64,000 nucleotides of DNA from Paracoccaceae bacterium (lineage in GTDB: Bacteria; Pseudomonadota; Alphaproteobacteria; Rhodobacterales; Rhodobacteraceae): assembly GCA_030758115.1 (NCBI GenBank), contig JANREX010000060.1, positions 124,001 to 188,000 of the forward strand, given 5' to 3'. Positions within the stretch are counted from its first letter, which is position 1. Each line of letters begins with the position of its first letter. Under the pieces are notes generated by a model that was not told the DNA's origin, did no database searches, and saw only the letters and a list, made by a program, of their open reading frames with translations. A program made the translations under genes and the position numbers. Of this stretch, positions 31,583 to 40,609 are shown piece by piece.

Positions 31583-31588
31583 GTCGTT

Positions 31589-32188
31589 TCAGAAATCGAC
31601 GCCGCGCTGCGCCTTGATCCCGGCCTGATAGGGATGCTTGACCTCGCGCATCTCGCTGACCAGATCGGCGTAATCGCATAGGGCCTGGGGCGCGTCGCGC
31701 CCGGTCAGGATCACCGCGCAACGCGGGTGGCGCGCCTCGAGCCCTGCGATCACCGCCTCGGGCGTCAGGTAATCATAGCGCAGCGCGATATTGATCTCGT
31801 CCAGGACGATCAGATCGAAATCGCCGCTTTCCATCATGCCCCGCGCCTTGGCAAAAGCAGCCTCTGCCGCGGCGATGTCACGGTCGCGATCCTGCGTATC
31901 CCAGGTGAACCCCTCGCCCATCGTGGCCCAGGTCACACCGCCCAGCTTGTCGAAAAACTGCTTTTCGCCAGTGACCCATGTGCCCTTGATGAACTGGACA
32001 ACCCCGACGGATTGCCCCCAGCCAAGCGCCCGTATCACCACGCCGAAAGCCGAGCTGGACTTGCCCTTGCCATCGCCCGTGTGCACCAGGACAAGCCCGC
32101 GCTCGGGGTCGCCGGACTCTGCAATCTTCGCGCGCTGCGTCTTTTGCAGCGCCTTCATCTCGGCATTGTGCTTTTCCGCGTCCGACAT
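31589..32188 (-). CDS. cobO: cob(I)yrinic acid a,c-diamide adenosyltransferase
   Basis: GLVLVHTGDGKGKSSSAFGVVIRALGWG, QFIKGTW, VLDEINIALRYDYL, HPRCAVILTGRDAP. Confidence 0.96.
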   Translation of the reverse strand: MSDAEKHNAEMKALQKTQRAKIAESGDPERGLVLVHTGDGKGKSSSAFGVVIRALGWGQSVGVVQFIKGTWVTGEKQFFDKLGGVTWATMGEGFTWDTQDRDRDIAAAEAAFAKARGMMESGDFDLIVLDEINIALRYDYLTPEAVIAGLEARHPRCAVILTGRDAPQALCDYADLVSEMREVKHPYQAGIKAQRGVDF

Positions 32189-32201
32189 GCGCGCCCCTTC
32201 C

Positions 32202-32252
32202 CTGCTTCTTCTTGCAAAAAATATCCAAATCCACCGGTGCGGCCTGCACCGG
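32202..32252. repeat. intergenic element copy D (box + GC hairpin)
   Basis: CTGCTTCTTCTTGCAAAAAATATCCAAATCC then CCGGTGC-GGCCT-GCACCGG; 27/31 identical to copy at 42432. Confidence 0.7.
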
Positions 32253-32254
32253 CG

Positions 32255-33031
32255 TCAGCCGGGTTTCATCGCCCGCTGCAACTTGGCCATGCCACCGATC
32301 CAGCGGTCATAATTCTCGACCTTCGCGCGCATATAGTCTGCGACAGCGGGATGGGGAAGGATCACGAAACGTTCGGCGCGGATCCCGTCGATTGCCGCCT
32401 CTGCCACGGTTTCGGCACTCAGCACACCATCGCCCAATTGCGGGCCTTCGGGTATCCCCTCCAGCATCGGGGTCGCCACACCTTGCGGACATAGCATCGA
32501 GACGCGGATGCCATCATCACGGTGCCCGATGGCCAGGCTTTCGGCAAAGCCGACGGCTGCGTGTTTCGTCGTGGAATAGACCGCCGAGCCCACCTGCGAC
32601 AGCAGACCCGCCGCCGAGATCGTGTGCAGGAAATAGCCACCGCCCCGCGCCTTCATCCGCGGGATCAGGACGCGCGCAGCGTGAACATGGGCCATCACGT
32701 TGACCGCCCAGGCGCGGTCCCAGACCTGTGGGTCCGCAAAGGCGATATTGTCGAAGGTGGTATCCATGCCGGTGGCGATCCCGGCGTTCGAGCACATGAT
32801 GTCGATATGACCATGCGCGGTCTCGACATGGTCGATCATCGCGGCGATCTGCGCCGGATCCGACACATCGCAAATCAGCGCCTCATCCACACCGTCCGGG
32901 GTCTCTGCGGGCAGGCGCAGATCCGCAATGATGACGCATCCGGCACCAGCCTGCTTGAGCGCCTGCGCCAAGGCAAGGCCGATCCCCTGTGCGCCACCCG
33001 TGACAAGGGCAGTCTTGCCAACGATGTCCAT
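32255..33031 (-). CDS. SDR-family oxidoreductase, apparently last gene of polyamine ABC operon 1
   Basis: TALVTGGAQGIGLALA, SNAGIATG, YSTTKHAAVG; 3 nt after permease stop. Confidence 0.92.
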   Translation of the reverse strand: MDIVGKTALVTGGAQGIGLALAQALKQAGAGCVIIADLRLPAETPDGVDEALICDVSDPAQIAAMIDHVETAHGHIDIMCSNAGIATGMDTTFDNIAFADPQVWDRAWAVNVMAHVHAARVLIPRMKARGGGYFLHTISAAGLLSQVGSAVYSTTKHAAVGFAESLAIGHRDDGIRVSMLCPQGVATPMLEGIPEGPQLGDGVLSAETVAEAAIDGIRAERFVILPHPAVADYMRAKVENYDRWIGGMAKLQRAMKPG

Positions 33032-33034
33032 GGG

Positions 33035-33979
33035 TCAGCCCGGGCTCATTCCGCGCAGGCGTTCGGACCGGCGGCGCAACAATTCAACCGTCGTCAGCAA
33101 TGCAACAGAGATGATCACGAGAATAGTGGCGACTGACAGGATTGCAGGGCTGATTTGCTCCCGAATACCATTCCACATTTGGCGCGGTATAGTTTGTTCG
33201 TCCAGACCACCAACAAACAGCACGACAACCACTTCATCGAAGGACGTAACAAATGCGAACAGGCCCCCGGAAATCACGCCCGGCAGGATAAGGGGCATTT
33301 GCACCTTGAAAAAGGTGGTTACCGGATCTGCACCCATGTTTGCCGCTGCCCGCGTCAGGGAATGATCAAACCCCACAAGCGTTGCCGTAACAGTGATGAT
33401 CACGAAAGGGATCCCTAGCGTCGCATGCGCGAGGACAACGCCCAGATATGGTATTTTCCAACCAAAGATCGACCAATCTGCGATCCCGATCGAAGAATAG
33501 AAGAAGAACAGGCCTGTGGCTGTGATGATAATCGGCACAATCATCGGCGAAATCAGGACAGCCATGATTGTACGGCGATAGGGCATTTCCGGGCGGCTCA
33601 ATCCCAAGGCGGCAAAGGTTCCCAGTGCCGTTGCAATCAACGTCGAGAAAAACCCAATGATGATCGAGTTCTTTGTTGCGTTGATCCAATTGGAGTTCGC
33701 CCAAGCGTCAGCCCACCAGGCTCCGCCGCGGGCTGCATCTGGATCGATCATCCCAAAAGTAAGAAGCAAATCGTACCAGCGCATCGAATAACCAGTAGGA
33801 TCCAGTTTCAGCATCTTCTCGGTAAATGTGAAATAGGGCTCCACGTTGAAGCTCAGCGGTATCACGACAAGGATCGGCGCGATCAGGAACAGAAAAATCA
33901 GGCCGCATATGACCAGGTAGGCGTAGTGCCATATGCGTTCCAGCGTATCTGCATGTTTTGGAAGTGCCATGAGCCTCAC
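33035..33979 (-). CDS. polyamine-type ABC transporter permease (PotC-like)
   Basis: Binding-protein-dependent permease EAA-like loop SLTRAAANMGADPVTTFFKVQMPLILPGV. Confidence 0.92.
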   Translation of the reverse strand: MRLMALPKHADTLERIWHYAYLVICGLIFLFLIAPILVVIPLSFNVEPYFTFTEKMLKLDPTGYSMRWYDLLLTFGMIDPDAARGGAWWADAWANSNWINATKNSIIIGFFSTLIATALGTFAALGLSRPEMPYRRTIMAVLISPMIVPIIITATGLFFFYSSIGIADWSIFGWKIPYLGVVLAHATLGIPFVIITVTATLVGFDHSLTRAAANMGADPVTTFFKVQMPLILPGVISGGLFAFVTSFDEVVVVLFVGGLDEQTIPRQMWNGIREQISPAILSVATILVIISVALLTTVELLRRRSERLRGMSPG

Positions 33980-35292
33980 CCCAGTTTCAGATTGTCGATA
34001 CCGATCAGGCGATCGTAAAGCCAGTACAGGATCAAAATGCCACCCAGAAGCAGAGCAGCCAAAGCGGCGGCAAGCGACCAGTTCAACGATTTCTGCATGT
34101 GGAAGGCGATCAGGTTTGAAATCAACTGTCCATCAGCGCCACCCACAAGGGCGGGCGTAATGTAGTAGCCGACCGCAAGGATGAAGACCAAAAGCGCGCC
34201 TGCGCCGATACCTGGCACGGTTTGCGGAAAATAGATCCGCCGGAACGCGGTCCAACTCGTTGCGCCAAGGCTACGCGCAGCACGCACATAACTCGGGTTT
34301 ATTGGACGCATCACCGAGTAGAGCGGAAGTATCATGAACGGCAACAGAATATGCGTCATCGCAATTACTGTTCCTGCCTGATTGTACATCATCTGGATGC
34401 GATTTTCGTCGTCCAGCACACCCAATCCCACCATTGCATCGTTAATGACGCCTTGGCTTTGCAACAGGATCATCCAACTTGTCGTACGCACCAAAAGTGA
34501 CGTCCAAAATGGCAACAGGACCAGGATCATCAGCAAGTTGGAATAGCGCAGGGGCAAGGTGGCAAGCAGATGTGCCACCGGATAGGCCAGGAGAAATGTC
34601 AGGAAGGTGATGACAAGCGAAAGAATTAGCGTGCGCTGAAACAGTTTGACATAGACTTGGCGGTTCTCGTTCACCATTTCTATGTTGCCGTTTGCGTCTC
34701 GTGTCATGTCGATCGCAGCAAGATAGAATGTTGCCGTATAGGCGCTGGAAGCAGACCGCATCACGGTCCAAAGCTCGGGATTATCCCAGTCAGGGTCAAC
34801 TCCGATAATCGCTTCCTTGTAGGGGGGCGCCAGTTTGTCGGCGTTTCGTGCTGTTTTCGTGAAAAGTGAACGAGAGCCGGAAATCTCATAGTTGATGCGC
34901 GTACCGGCCTGCCCCGCGGCGCGCTCTTCCTTCAGGACAACCATGTCTGCCGCAAGCGCGGCATAGGCGCTTTCGTCGATCTCGGATCCGGGGGGATTTT
35001 CGTCGAACCATTGTGTGAGGTTCACCATGATCGGCGTACGCTCACCCGTTCCGAAGTCTTCGGTCACAATGAACCCGTCATTGTGCACGGATCTGTGCAG
35101 CATCTGGGCGATGGGGGCCACAAACGTGATCAAGATGAACAACAACAGAGGCATCACAAGAAAGAAGGCACGTCTCTTTGCCCGTGACTGAGCATGGATC
35201 AGTGCCTGCTTCAGAGGCTTGCCGTCCACGGTCGTCAACAACAGCTCTCCAGGGGAGTTGCTTGCACCCTGATTGGCCAATCCGTCTGTCAT
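33976..35292 (-). CDS. polyamine-type ABC transporter permease (PotB-like) with large insertion
   Basis: 438 aa; core permease motif YVRAARSLGATSWTAFRRIYFPQTVPG; about 150-aa soluble stretch between first and second TM. Confidence 0.92.
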   Translation of the reverse strand: MTDGLANQGASNSPGELLLTTVDGKPLKQALIHAQSRAKRRAFFLVMPLLLFILITFVAPIAQMLHRSVHNDGFIVTEDFGTGERTPIMVNLTQWFDENPPGSEIDESAYAALAADMVVLKEERAAGQAGTRINYEISGSRSLFTKTARNADKLAPPYKEAIIGVDPDWDNPELWTVMRSASSAYTATFYLAAIDMTRDANGNIEMVNENRQVYVKLFQRTLILSLVITFLTFLLAYPVAHLLATLPLRYSNLLMILVLLPFWTSLLVRTTSWMILLQSQGVINDAMVGLGVLDDENRIQMMYNQAGTVIAMTHILLPFMILPLYSVMRPINPSYVRAARSLGATSWTAFRRIYFPQTVPGIGAGALLVFILAVGYYITPALVGGADGQLISNLIAFHMQKSLNWSLAAALAALLLGGILILYWLYDRLIGIDNLKLG

Positions 35293-35313
35293 AGAGCCAT
35301 CCCTTTTTCCAGT

Positions 35314-35340
35314 GGATCGGGCTCCAGCAGAGCCCGATCC
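35314..35340. other. strong hairpin between SBP gene and permease gene
   Basis: GGATCGGGCTC-CAGCA-GAGCCCGATCC, 11-bp perfect stem; T-run lies on + side. Confidence 0.75.
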
Positions 35341-35383
35341 TTTTTTTAGGCAATCAACCGCATTGCGGCCGAGCCGAATAGAA

Positions 35384-36457
35384 TTAGTTGGCCAACCAAG
35401 CGTTGAACCGCTCGTTCAGCTCCGCGTCCTTGTCGACCCAGAACTCGAAGTTGTTGACCAATGCATTGCCAAGGTTTTCAGCCGCGGTCGGCATATGTGT
35501 CGCCATTTCGGTCACACCATCCGAATAGGTCCCAACCAGAGCGCCCGACGATTTGCGTGCAGGGCCGTACGAGATCCAGCTTGCTTGATCCGCAAGGCGC
35601 TGGGTGTCGGTCGAAAACGCAATGAACTGCATGGCTGCTTCCTTGTTCGGAGCACCTTTCGGTACAACAAACAGGTCGAAATCAAGGATTTGGCCATCCC
35701 ACACGACAACCAGCGGCTGCTTCTCGGCAACGGCTGCGTTGAAAATGCGACCATTGTACGCCGTGGACATGACGACCTCGCCATCAGCAAGAAGCTGCGG
35801 CGGCTGGGCGCCAGCTTCCCACCAGACGATATCCGACTTGATGCTGTCCAGTTTGGCAAATGCGCGATCCACACCTTCATCGGTGTCAAGGACGGCGTAG
35901 ACTTCGCCGGCAGGGACACCATCAGCCATCAGGGCCATTTCAAGAGTAGCTTTGGCCGACTTGCGCAGGCCGCGCTTGCCCGGGAATTTTCCGGTATCGA
36001 AGAAGTCGGCAATCGTGGTCGGAGCGCCAGACACGTTGCTGCTGTTGTATGCGAACACGGTGGACCAAACGATGTTTGCCACTGCGCAGTCCTGAAGCGC
36101 ACCCTCGATGAAGTCTTCGGTCGCGGGCGTTCCATCCGGAGCGGCGGGCAGCATCGACAGATCGATAGGCTCCAGCAGACCTTCGTCGCAAAGACGTACG
36201 GCATCCGAGAATTCCACATCTGCGACGTCAATAGTCACGTTGCCGGCTTCAACCTGCGCCTTGATCGGGGTTGCAGGGTTGTCCGCATCGACTGAATTGA
36301 TCTTGATACCCGTGGTCGCGGTAAACGGCTTGTGGTAAGCCTCGACCTGGCTTTTCGTGTAAGCGCCACCCCATGACATCACTGTCAGTTCCTGCGCCGT
36401 TGCAGAGAATGCGATACCGCTCAGAGCGGTCGCCATCAGAGCTGTTTTTATTTTCAT
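35384..36457 (-). CDS. polyamine-type ABC transporter substrate-binding protein (PotD-like)
   Basis: Signal peptide, QELTVMSWGGAYTKSQVEAYHKPFTATTGIKI. Confidence 0.92.
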   Translation of the reverse strand: MKIKTALMATALSGIAFSATAQELTVMSWGGAYTKSQVEAYHKPFTATTGIKINSVDADNPATPIKAQVEAGNVTIDVADVEFSDAVRLCDEGLLEPIDLSMLPAAPDGTPATEDFIEGALQDCAVANIVWSTVFAYNSSNVSGAPTTIADFFDTGKFPGKRGLRKSAKATLEMALMADGVPAGEVYAVLDTDEGVDRAFAKLDSIKSDIVWWEAGAQPPQLLADGEVVMSTAYNGRIFNAAVAEKQPLVVVWDGQILDFDLFVVPKGAPNKEAAMQFIAFSTDTQRLADQASWISYGPARKSSGALVGTYSDGVTEMATHMPTAAENLGNALVNNFEFWVDKDAELNERFNAWLAN

Positions 36458-36571
36458 TCAGTTAACTCCCATTGTTACCCGTATTGTTGTTTGAGAGGCG
36501 GTGCTGCGGGCGTCACATCCGCTTCTCTTCTCGCTCAGATGCCAATTCAGTGGCTGCAAACCAAACGACTA

Positions 36572-37717
36572 TCAAGCGTCGAGCGCTCGGCAGTCCTGCG
36601 GCAACCATCCGATGTCGATATGCTGACCTGGCTTCAAGCGCACCTGGTCAGGTGCGTTTCTCGTCTTGACGACGAATTCGTCATTCCCTGCAACGCGCAA
36701 CCGCGTGCGGAAAATGTCACCCATGTAGATGAATTCCATAACCTCGGCCTTCAGCGTGTGCGCCCCGGGCTGAAGGCGGTCCTTGTTGAACTCCACCCGC
36801 TCGGGGCGAATGGACACGCGCGTTCGTTCGCCCGGCTTCGACACATTGACAGGCTTGGCGTCGATCACCTCGCCGTCGTCCAGCTTGACGGTGCAGATAT
36901 CGCCCTTGATCTCCTGCACGACGCCCTCAAGCGTGTTGTTCTCGCCGATGAACTGCGCGACGAAACTGTTCTGCGGCTGCTCATACAGGACATCGGGCGG
37001 TGCAAGCTGCTGGATCCGGCCATCGTCGAATACGGCTACACGGTCCGACATGGTCAGCGCCTCGGTCTGGTCATGGGTCACGTAAACGGTCGTGATGCCA
37101 AGATCATGGGCCAGTCGCGTGATCTCGAACTGCAGGGTTTCGCGCAGCTGCTTGTCCAGCGCGCCAAGCGGTTCGTCCATCAGCACCAGTTCGGGTTCGA
37201 AGACCAGAGCACGCGCCAGCGCGATCCGCTGCTGCTGACCCCCCGACAATTGCGCCGGGCGGCGACTTTCGAATTTTCCCATCTGGACCATATCCAGCGC
37301 GCGGCGCACCTTTTCCTCGCGTTCGGATTTGCCGATCTTGCGCACTTCCAACGGGAAGGACAGGTTTTCGGCAACTGTCATATGCGGGAACAGGGCGTAG
37401 TTCTGGAACACCATGCCGATGCCGCGCTTGTGCGGCGGGATATTGTTGATCGGCTTCCCGTCCAGCAGGATCTCGCCATGGGTGGCGGTCTCGAACCCGG
37501 CCAGCATCATCAGGCAGGTCGTCTTGCCCGACCCGGATGGCCCCAGCATCGTCAGGAACTCACCCTTGGGCATGGTCAGGTTCAGGTCTTTGACGACCAG
37601 TGTTTCGCCATCGTAGCTTTTTTGCACGCGCTCAAAGGCTACGAACGCATCGTTCGCACTTGATCCAGCCAATGTCGGCTCCCCGTTTGTTGTTACTGCG
37701 CAATCTTCGTCGCACAT
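36572..37717 (-). CDS. polyamine-type ABC transporter ATP-binding protein (PotA-like)
   Basis: GPSGSGKTTCLMMLAGFE, LSGGQQQRIALARAL, C-terminal TOBE-like domain. Confidence 0.95.
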   Translation of the reverse strand: MCDEDCAVTTNGEPTLAGSSANDAFVAFERVQKSYDGETLVVKDLNLTMPKGEFLTMLGPSGSGKTTCLMMLAGFETATHGEILLDGKPINNIPPHKRGIGMVFQNYALFPHMTVAENLSFPLEVRKIGKSEREEKVRRALDMVQMGKFESRRPAQLSGGQQQRIALARALVFEPELVLMDEPLGALDKQLRETLQFEITRLAHDLGITTVYVTHDQTEALTMSDRVAVFDDGRIQQLAPPDVLYEQPQNSFVAQFIGENNTLEGVVQEIKGDICTVKLDDGEVIDAKPVNVSKPGERTRVSIRPERVEFNKDRLQPGAHTLKAEVMEFIYMGDIFRTRLRVAGNDEFVVKTRNAPDQVRLKPGQHIDIGWLPQDCRALDA

Positions 37718-37847
37718 TTACCCAAGACTAAAACGCGCCACCTTGTAGGTTGCAACCCTTTTGCTGTGTCAAATTGCCAAATCCAATTTTGACAGGCGAA
37801 ACGGCGCGTCATGCTTGCAAATGCAGGAAATGTTCCCGACATCTCTG

Positions 37848-39218
37848 TCATGAAACTGCCTCTGAGAGAGATTTTGCCGTCTTTTCGACCACTTCGTCCG
37901 CCTCGGCATGGGTCAGACAGAAAGGCGGCGCGAATCCCAGAATATCGCCCTGAGGCATGGCGCGCGCGATCACGCCATGGCCCAAAAGGGCCGATGCGAC
38001 CCGCGGCCCCACCTTCTCGGAGGCATCAAAGAATTCCCTTGTGTCGCGATCCTTCACCAACTCGACAGCGCAAAGCATCCCCTCGCCCCGGACCTCGCCG
38101 ACATGCGGGTGTTCGGCAAGTGCGGCGCGCATCTGGGTGTTGAGGTAATTGCCGACATCACCGGCATTCTGAACCAGCTTGAGATCATCCAGCAGTTTCA
38201 GGTTGGCAACGCCTGCCGCGGCACCGACCGGATGCGCGGAATAGGTCCAGCCATGGCCGATCGGACCATTCTCATCCGTGCCCTGCTCGAGAACCTTCCA
38301 CATCTTGTCGCCGACAATGGACCCCGACAGCGGCGCATAGGCCGATGTCAGACCCTTGGCGATGGTGATCAGATCAGGCTCGATCCCGTAGTGATCCGAT
38401 CCGAACATGCTGCCCAGACGGCCAAATCCGGTGACGACCTCGTCGGCGACCAGCAGGATGTCATGTTTGCGCAGCACCTTCTGGATCGCGGGCCAGTAGC
38501 CTTCGGGCGGGGGCACGATGCCGCCGGTGCCCAGAACCGGCTCACCGATGAAGGCGGCAATCGTATCGGCACCTTCCCGCTCGATCAGTGCCTCGAGCTC
38601 GGCCACCAGATGGGCGGTGAACTGGGCCTCTGTCATGTCGGCCCTGGGCCTGCGGAAATAGTAGGGCGCCTCTGTGTGGATGACCTGCGCCAGGGGCAGA
38701 TCGAATTTCTTGTGAAACAGTTCCAGCCCGGTCAGCGATCCTGTCACCAGACCCGATCCGTGATACCCGCGCCAGCGGCTGATGATCTTCTTCTTCTCGG
38801 GTCGCCCCAGGATATTGTTGTAATACCAGATCAGCTTGACGTTGGTTTCATTGGCATCGGATCCGGACAGCCCGAAATAGACCTTGGACATGCCCTTTGG
38901 CGCGCGATCAAGGATCATCTTGGACAGGGTGATGCTGGCTTCGGTCCCGTGGCCGACATAGGCATGGTAATAGGCCAGTTCGCGGGCCTGATCGGCGATG
39001 GCCTCGGCGATCTCCTGACGTCCATAGCCGACGTTGACACAATAGAGACCGGCAAAAGCATCCAGCAGACGGATGCCATCGCGGTCGGTGATGTGGCATC
39101 CCTCTGCCGTCTTGATGATCCGCTGCGCGACATTGCCGCGCGCGAATTCGGCCAGATGGGTCGAAGGATGAAAGAAATTCTCGCGGTCCCATTGGGCCAG
39201 TTGATCGTTGGTCAGCAT
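37848..39218 (-). CDS. class-III PLP aminotransferase (polyamine/omega-amino type)
   Basis: DAFAGLYCVNVGYGR, SGSDANETNVKLIWYY, LLVADEVVTGFGRLG, TIAKGLTSAYAPL. Confidence 0.93.
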   Translation of the reverse strand: MLTNDQLAQWDRENFFHPSTHLAEFARGNVAQRIIKTAEGCHITDRDGIRLLDAFAGLYCVNVGYGRQEIAEAIADQARELAYYHAYVGHGTEASITLSKMILDRAPKGMSKVYFGLSGSDANETNVKLIWYYNNILGRPEKKKIISRWRGYHGSGLVTGSLTGLELFHKKFDLPLAQVIHTEAPYYFRRPRADMTEAQFTAHLVAELEALIEREGADTIAAFIGEPVLGTGGIVPPPEGYWPAIQKVLRKHDILLVADEVVTGFGRLGSMFGSDHYGIEPDLITIAKGLTSAYAPLSGSIVGDKMWKVLEQGTDENGPIGHGWTYSAHPVGAAAGVANLKLLDDLKLVQNAGDVGNYLNTQMRAALAEHPHVGEVRGEGMLCAVELVKDRDTREFFDASEKVGPRVASALLGHGVIARAMPQGDILGFAPPFCLTHAEADEVVEKTAKSLSEAVS

Positions 39219-39253
39219 CTGCAGCCCCTCTTGGCGGTGATGTGAAAGCTTTA

Positions 39254-39265
39254 GTTGTGCACAAC
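39254..39265. promoter_or_regulatory. palindrome GTTGTGCACAAC (candidate GntR operator 1)
   Basis: Perfect 12-bp palindrome in divergent intergenic region. Confidence 0.55.
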
Positions 39266-39360
39266 CTTTATGCGGCGGCGTCAGGGGTCAACCATACAGG
39301 CCATAAAAACTGTGTATTTCCTAAATGCGACACCTGAATTCGCTTTTGGAACGGAAAAGA

Positions 39361-39368
39361 TGTGCACA
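39361..39368. promoter_or_regulatory. palindrome TGTGCACA (candidate GntR operator 2)
   Basis: Same core as 39254-39265; centre-to-centre distance 105 bp. Confidence 0.5.
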
Positions 39369-39409
39369 AATTTGGTGAACTCGGCCAAACGCCAGCAAGG
39401 AAAGCGCCC

Positions 39410-40609
39410 ATGTCCGTACCTCCGATTCCCTTTGCCGACCTGCCGTTCAGCAAGGTCGAATATGACCGCCGCCTTGAACTGACCCGAACCGCAATGGCCG
39501 AACGCGGCATAGACGTGCTGTTTGTCGAGGATCCGTCGAACATGGCGTGGCTGACCGGCTATGACGGTTGGTCCTTCTACGTGCATCAGGGTGTGATCGT
39601 GACCCATGACCGGGACCCGGTCTGGTGGGGGCGCAACATGGATGCGAATGGCGCCAAGCGCACCGCCTGGCTGCCGCATGACCACCTGCAACCCTATGAC
39701 GACACCTATGTGCAGTCCAACGAACGCCACCCGATGCAGCATCTGTCGGCGCTGCTGTGCGACATGGGGTTCGAGGCGGCCTGCATCGGTGTCGAGATGG
39801 AGAACTACTATTTCTCGGCCAAGGCTTATGTCACCATGCTGACGGAGCTGCCGCGCGCCACGCTGGTGGATGCGACAGCCCTGGTGAACTGGCAGCGCGC
39901 CGTCAAATCGCATGAGGAAATCGCCTTCATGCGCCGTGCCGCACGCATTGCAGAAAAGATGGTTGATACAGCCATCGAGCGCGCGCGCCCCGGTGTGCGC
40001 AAGAACGACCTTGTGGCCGAGGTGATGCGCGAGGCGATCATCGGTGTCGGCGAGGATTGGGGCGATTACCCCGCAATCGTGCCCATGTGCCCGTCAGGCG
40101 CCGATGCCTCGGCCCCGCATATCACCTGGAACGGGGGCGAGTTCGAGAATGATCAATGCACCTTCTTCGAACTGGCCGGCGTCTATCGTCGCTACCACAC
40201 GCCCTTCTGCCGCACCGTCTACCTTGGCACCCCCCCGGACGAGGTGAAGCGCGCCGAAGCCGCGCTGATCGAAGGGCTCGAGGCGGGGCTGCAAGCCGCC
40301 CGCTCGGGAAACCGCGCCTGTGACATCGCCGATGCGCTTGCCCGTCCGCTTGAGGCTGCCGGCATCCAGCGCGGCGCGCGCTGCGGCTATCCCATCGGGA
40401 TCAGCTATCCCCCCGACTGGGGCGAACGCACGATCAGCCTGCGGTCCGAGGATCAGACGGTGCTGCAACCCGGCATGACCTTCCATTTCATGCCCGGCCT
40501 GTGGATGGACACATGGGGCATAGAGATCACGGAATCGATCCTGATCACGGCGGACGGTCCGGCAGAAACCTTCTGCAACCGCCCGCGCCGGATCTTCGTG
40601 AAGTCATGA
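39410..40609 (+). CDS. M24-family protein, ectoine hydrolase (DoeA/EutD)-like
   Basis: SNMAWLTGYDGWSFYVHQGVIV, VNWQRAVKS, PSGADASAPHITW, GISYPPDWGERTISLR, FHFMPGLWMDTWGIEITES; ATG 39410 preceded by AAGGAAA. Confidence 0.87.
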   Translation: MSVPPIPFADLPFSKVEYDRRLELTRTAMAERGIDVLFVEDPSNMAWLTGYDGWSFYVHQGVIVTHDRDPVWWGRNMDANGAKRTAWLPHDHLQPYDDTYVQSNERHPMQHLSALLCDMGFEAACIGVEMENYYFSAKAYVTMLTELPRATLVDATALVNWQRAVKSHEEIAFMRRAARIAEKMVDTAIERARPGVRKNDLVAEVMREAIIGVGEDWGDYPAIVPMCPSGADASAPHITWNGGEFENDQCTFFELAGVYRRYHTPFCRTVYLGTPPDEVKRAEAALIEGLEAGLQAARSGNRACDIADALARPLEAAGIQRGARCGYPIGISYPPDWGERTISLRSEDQTVLQPGMTFHFMPGLWMDTWGIEITESILITADGPAETFCNRPRRIFVKS

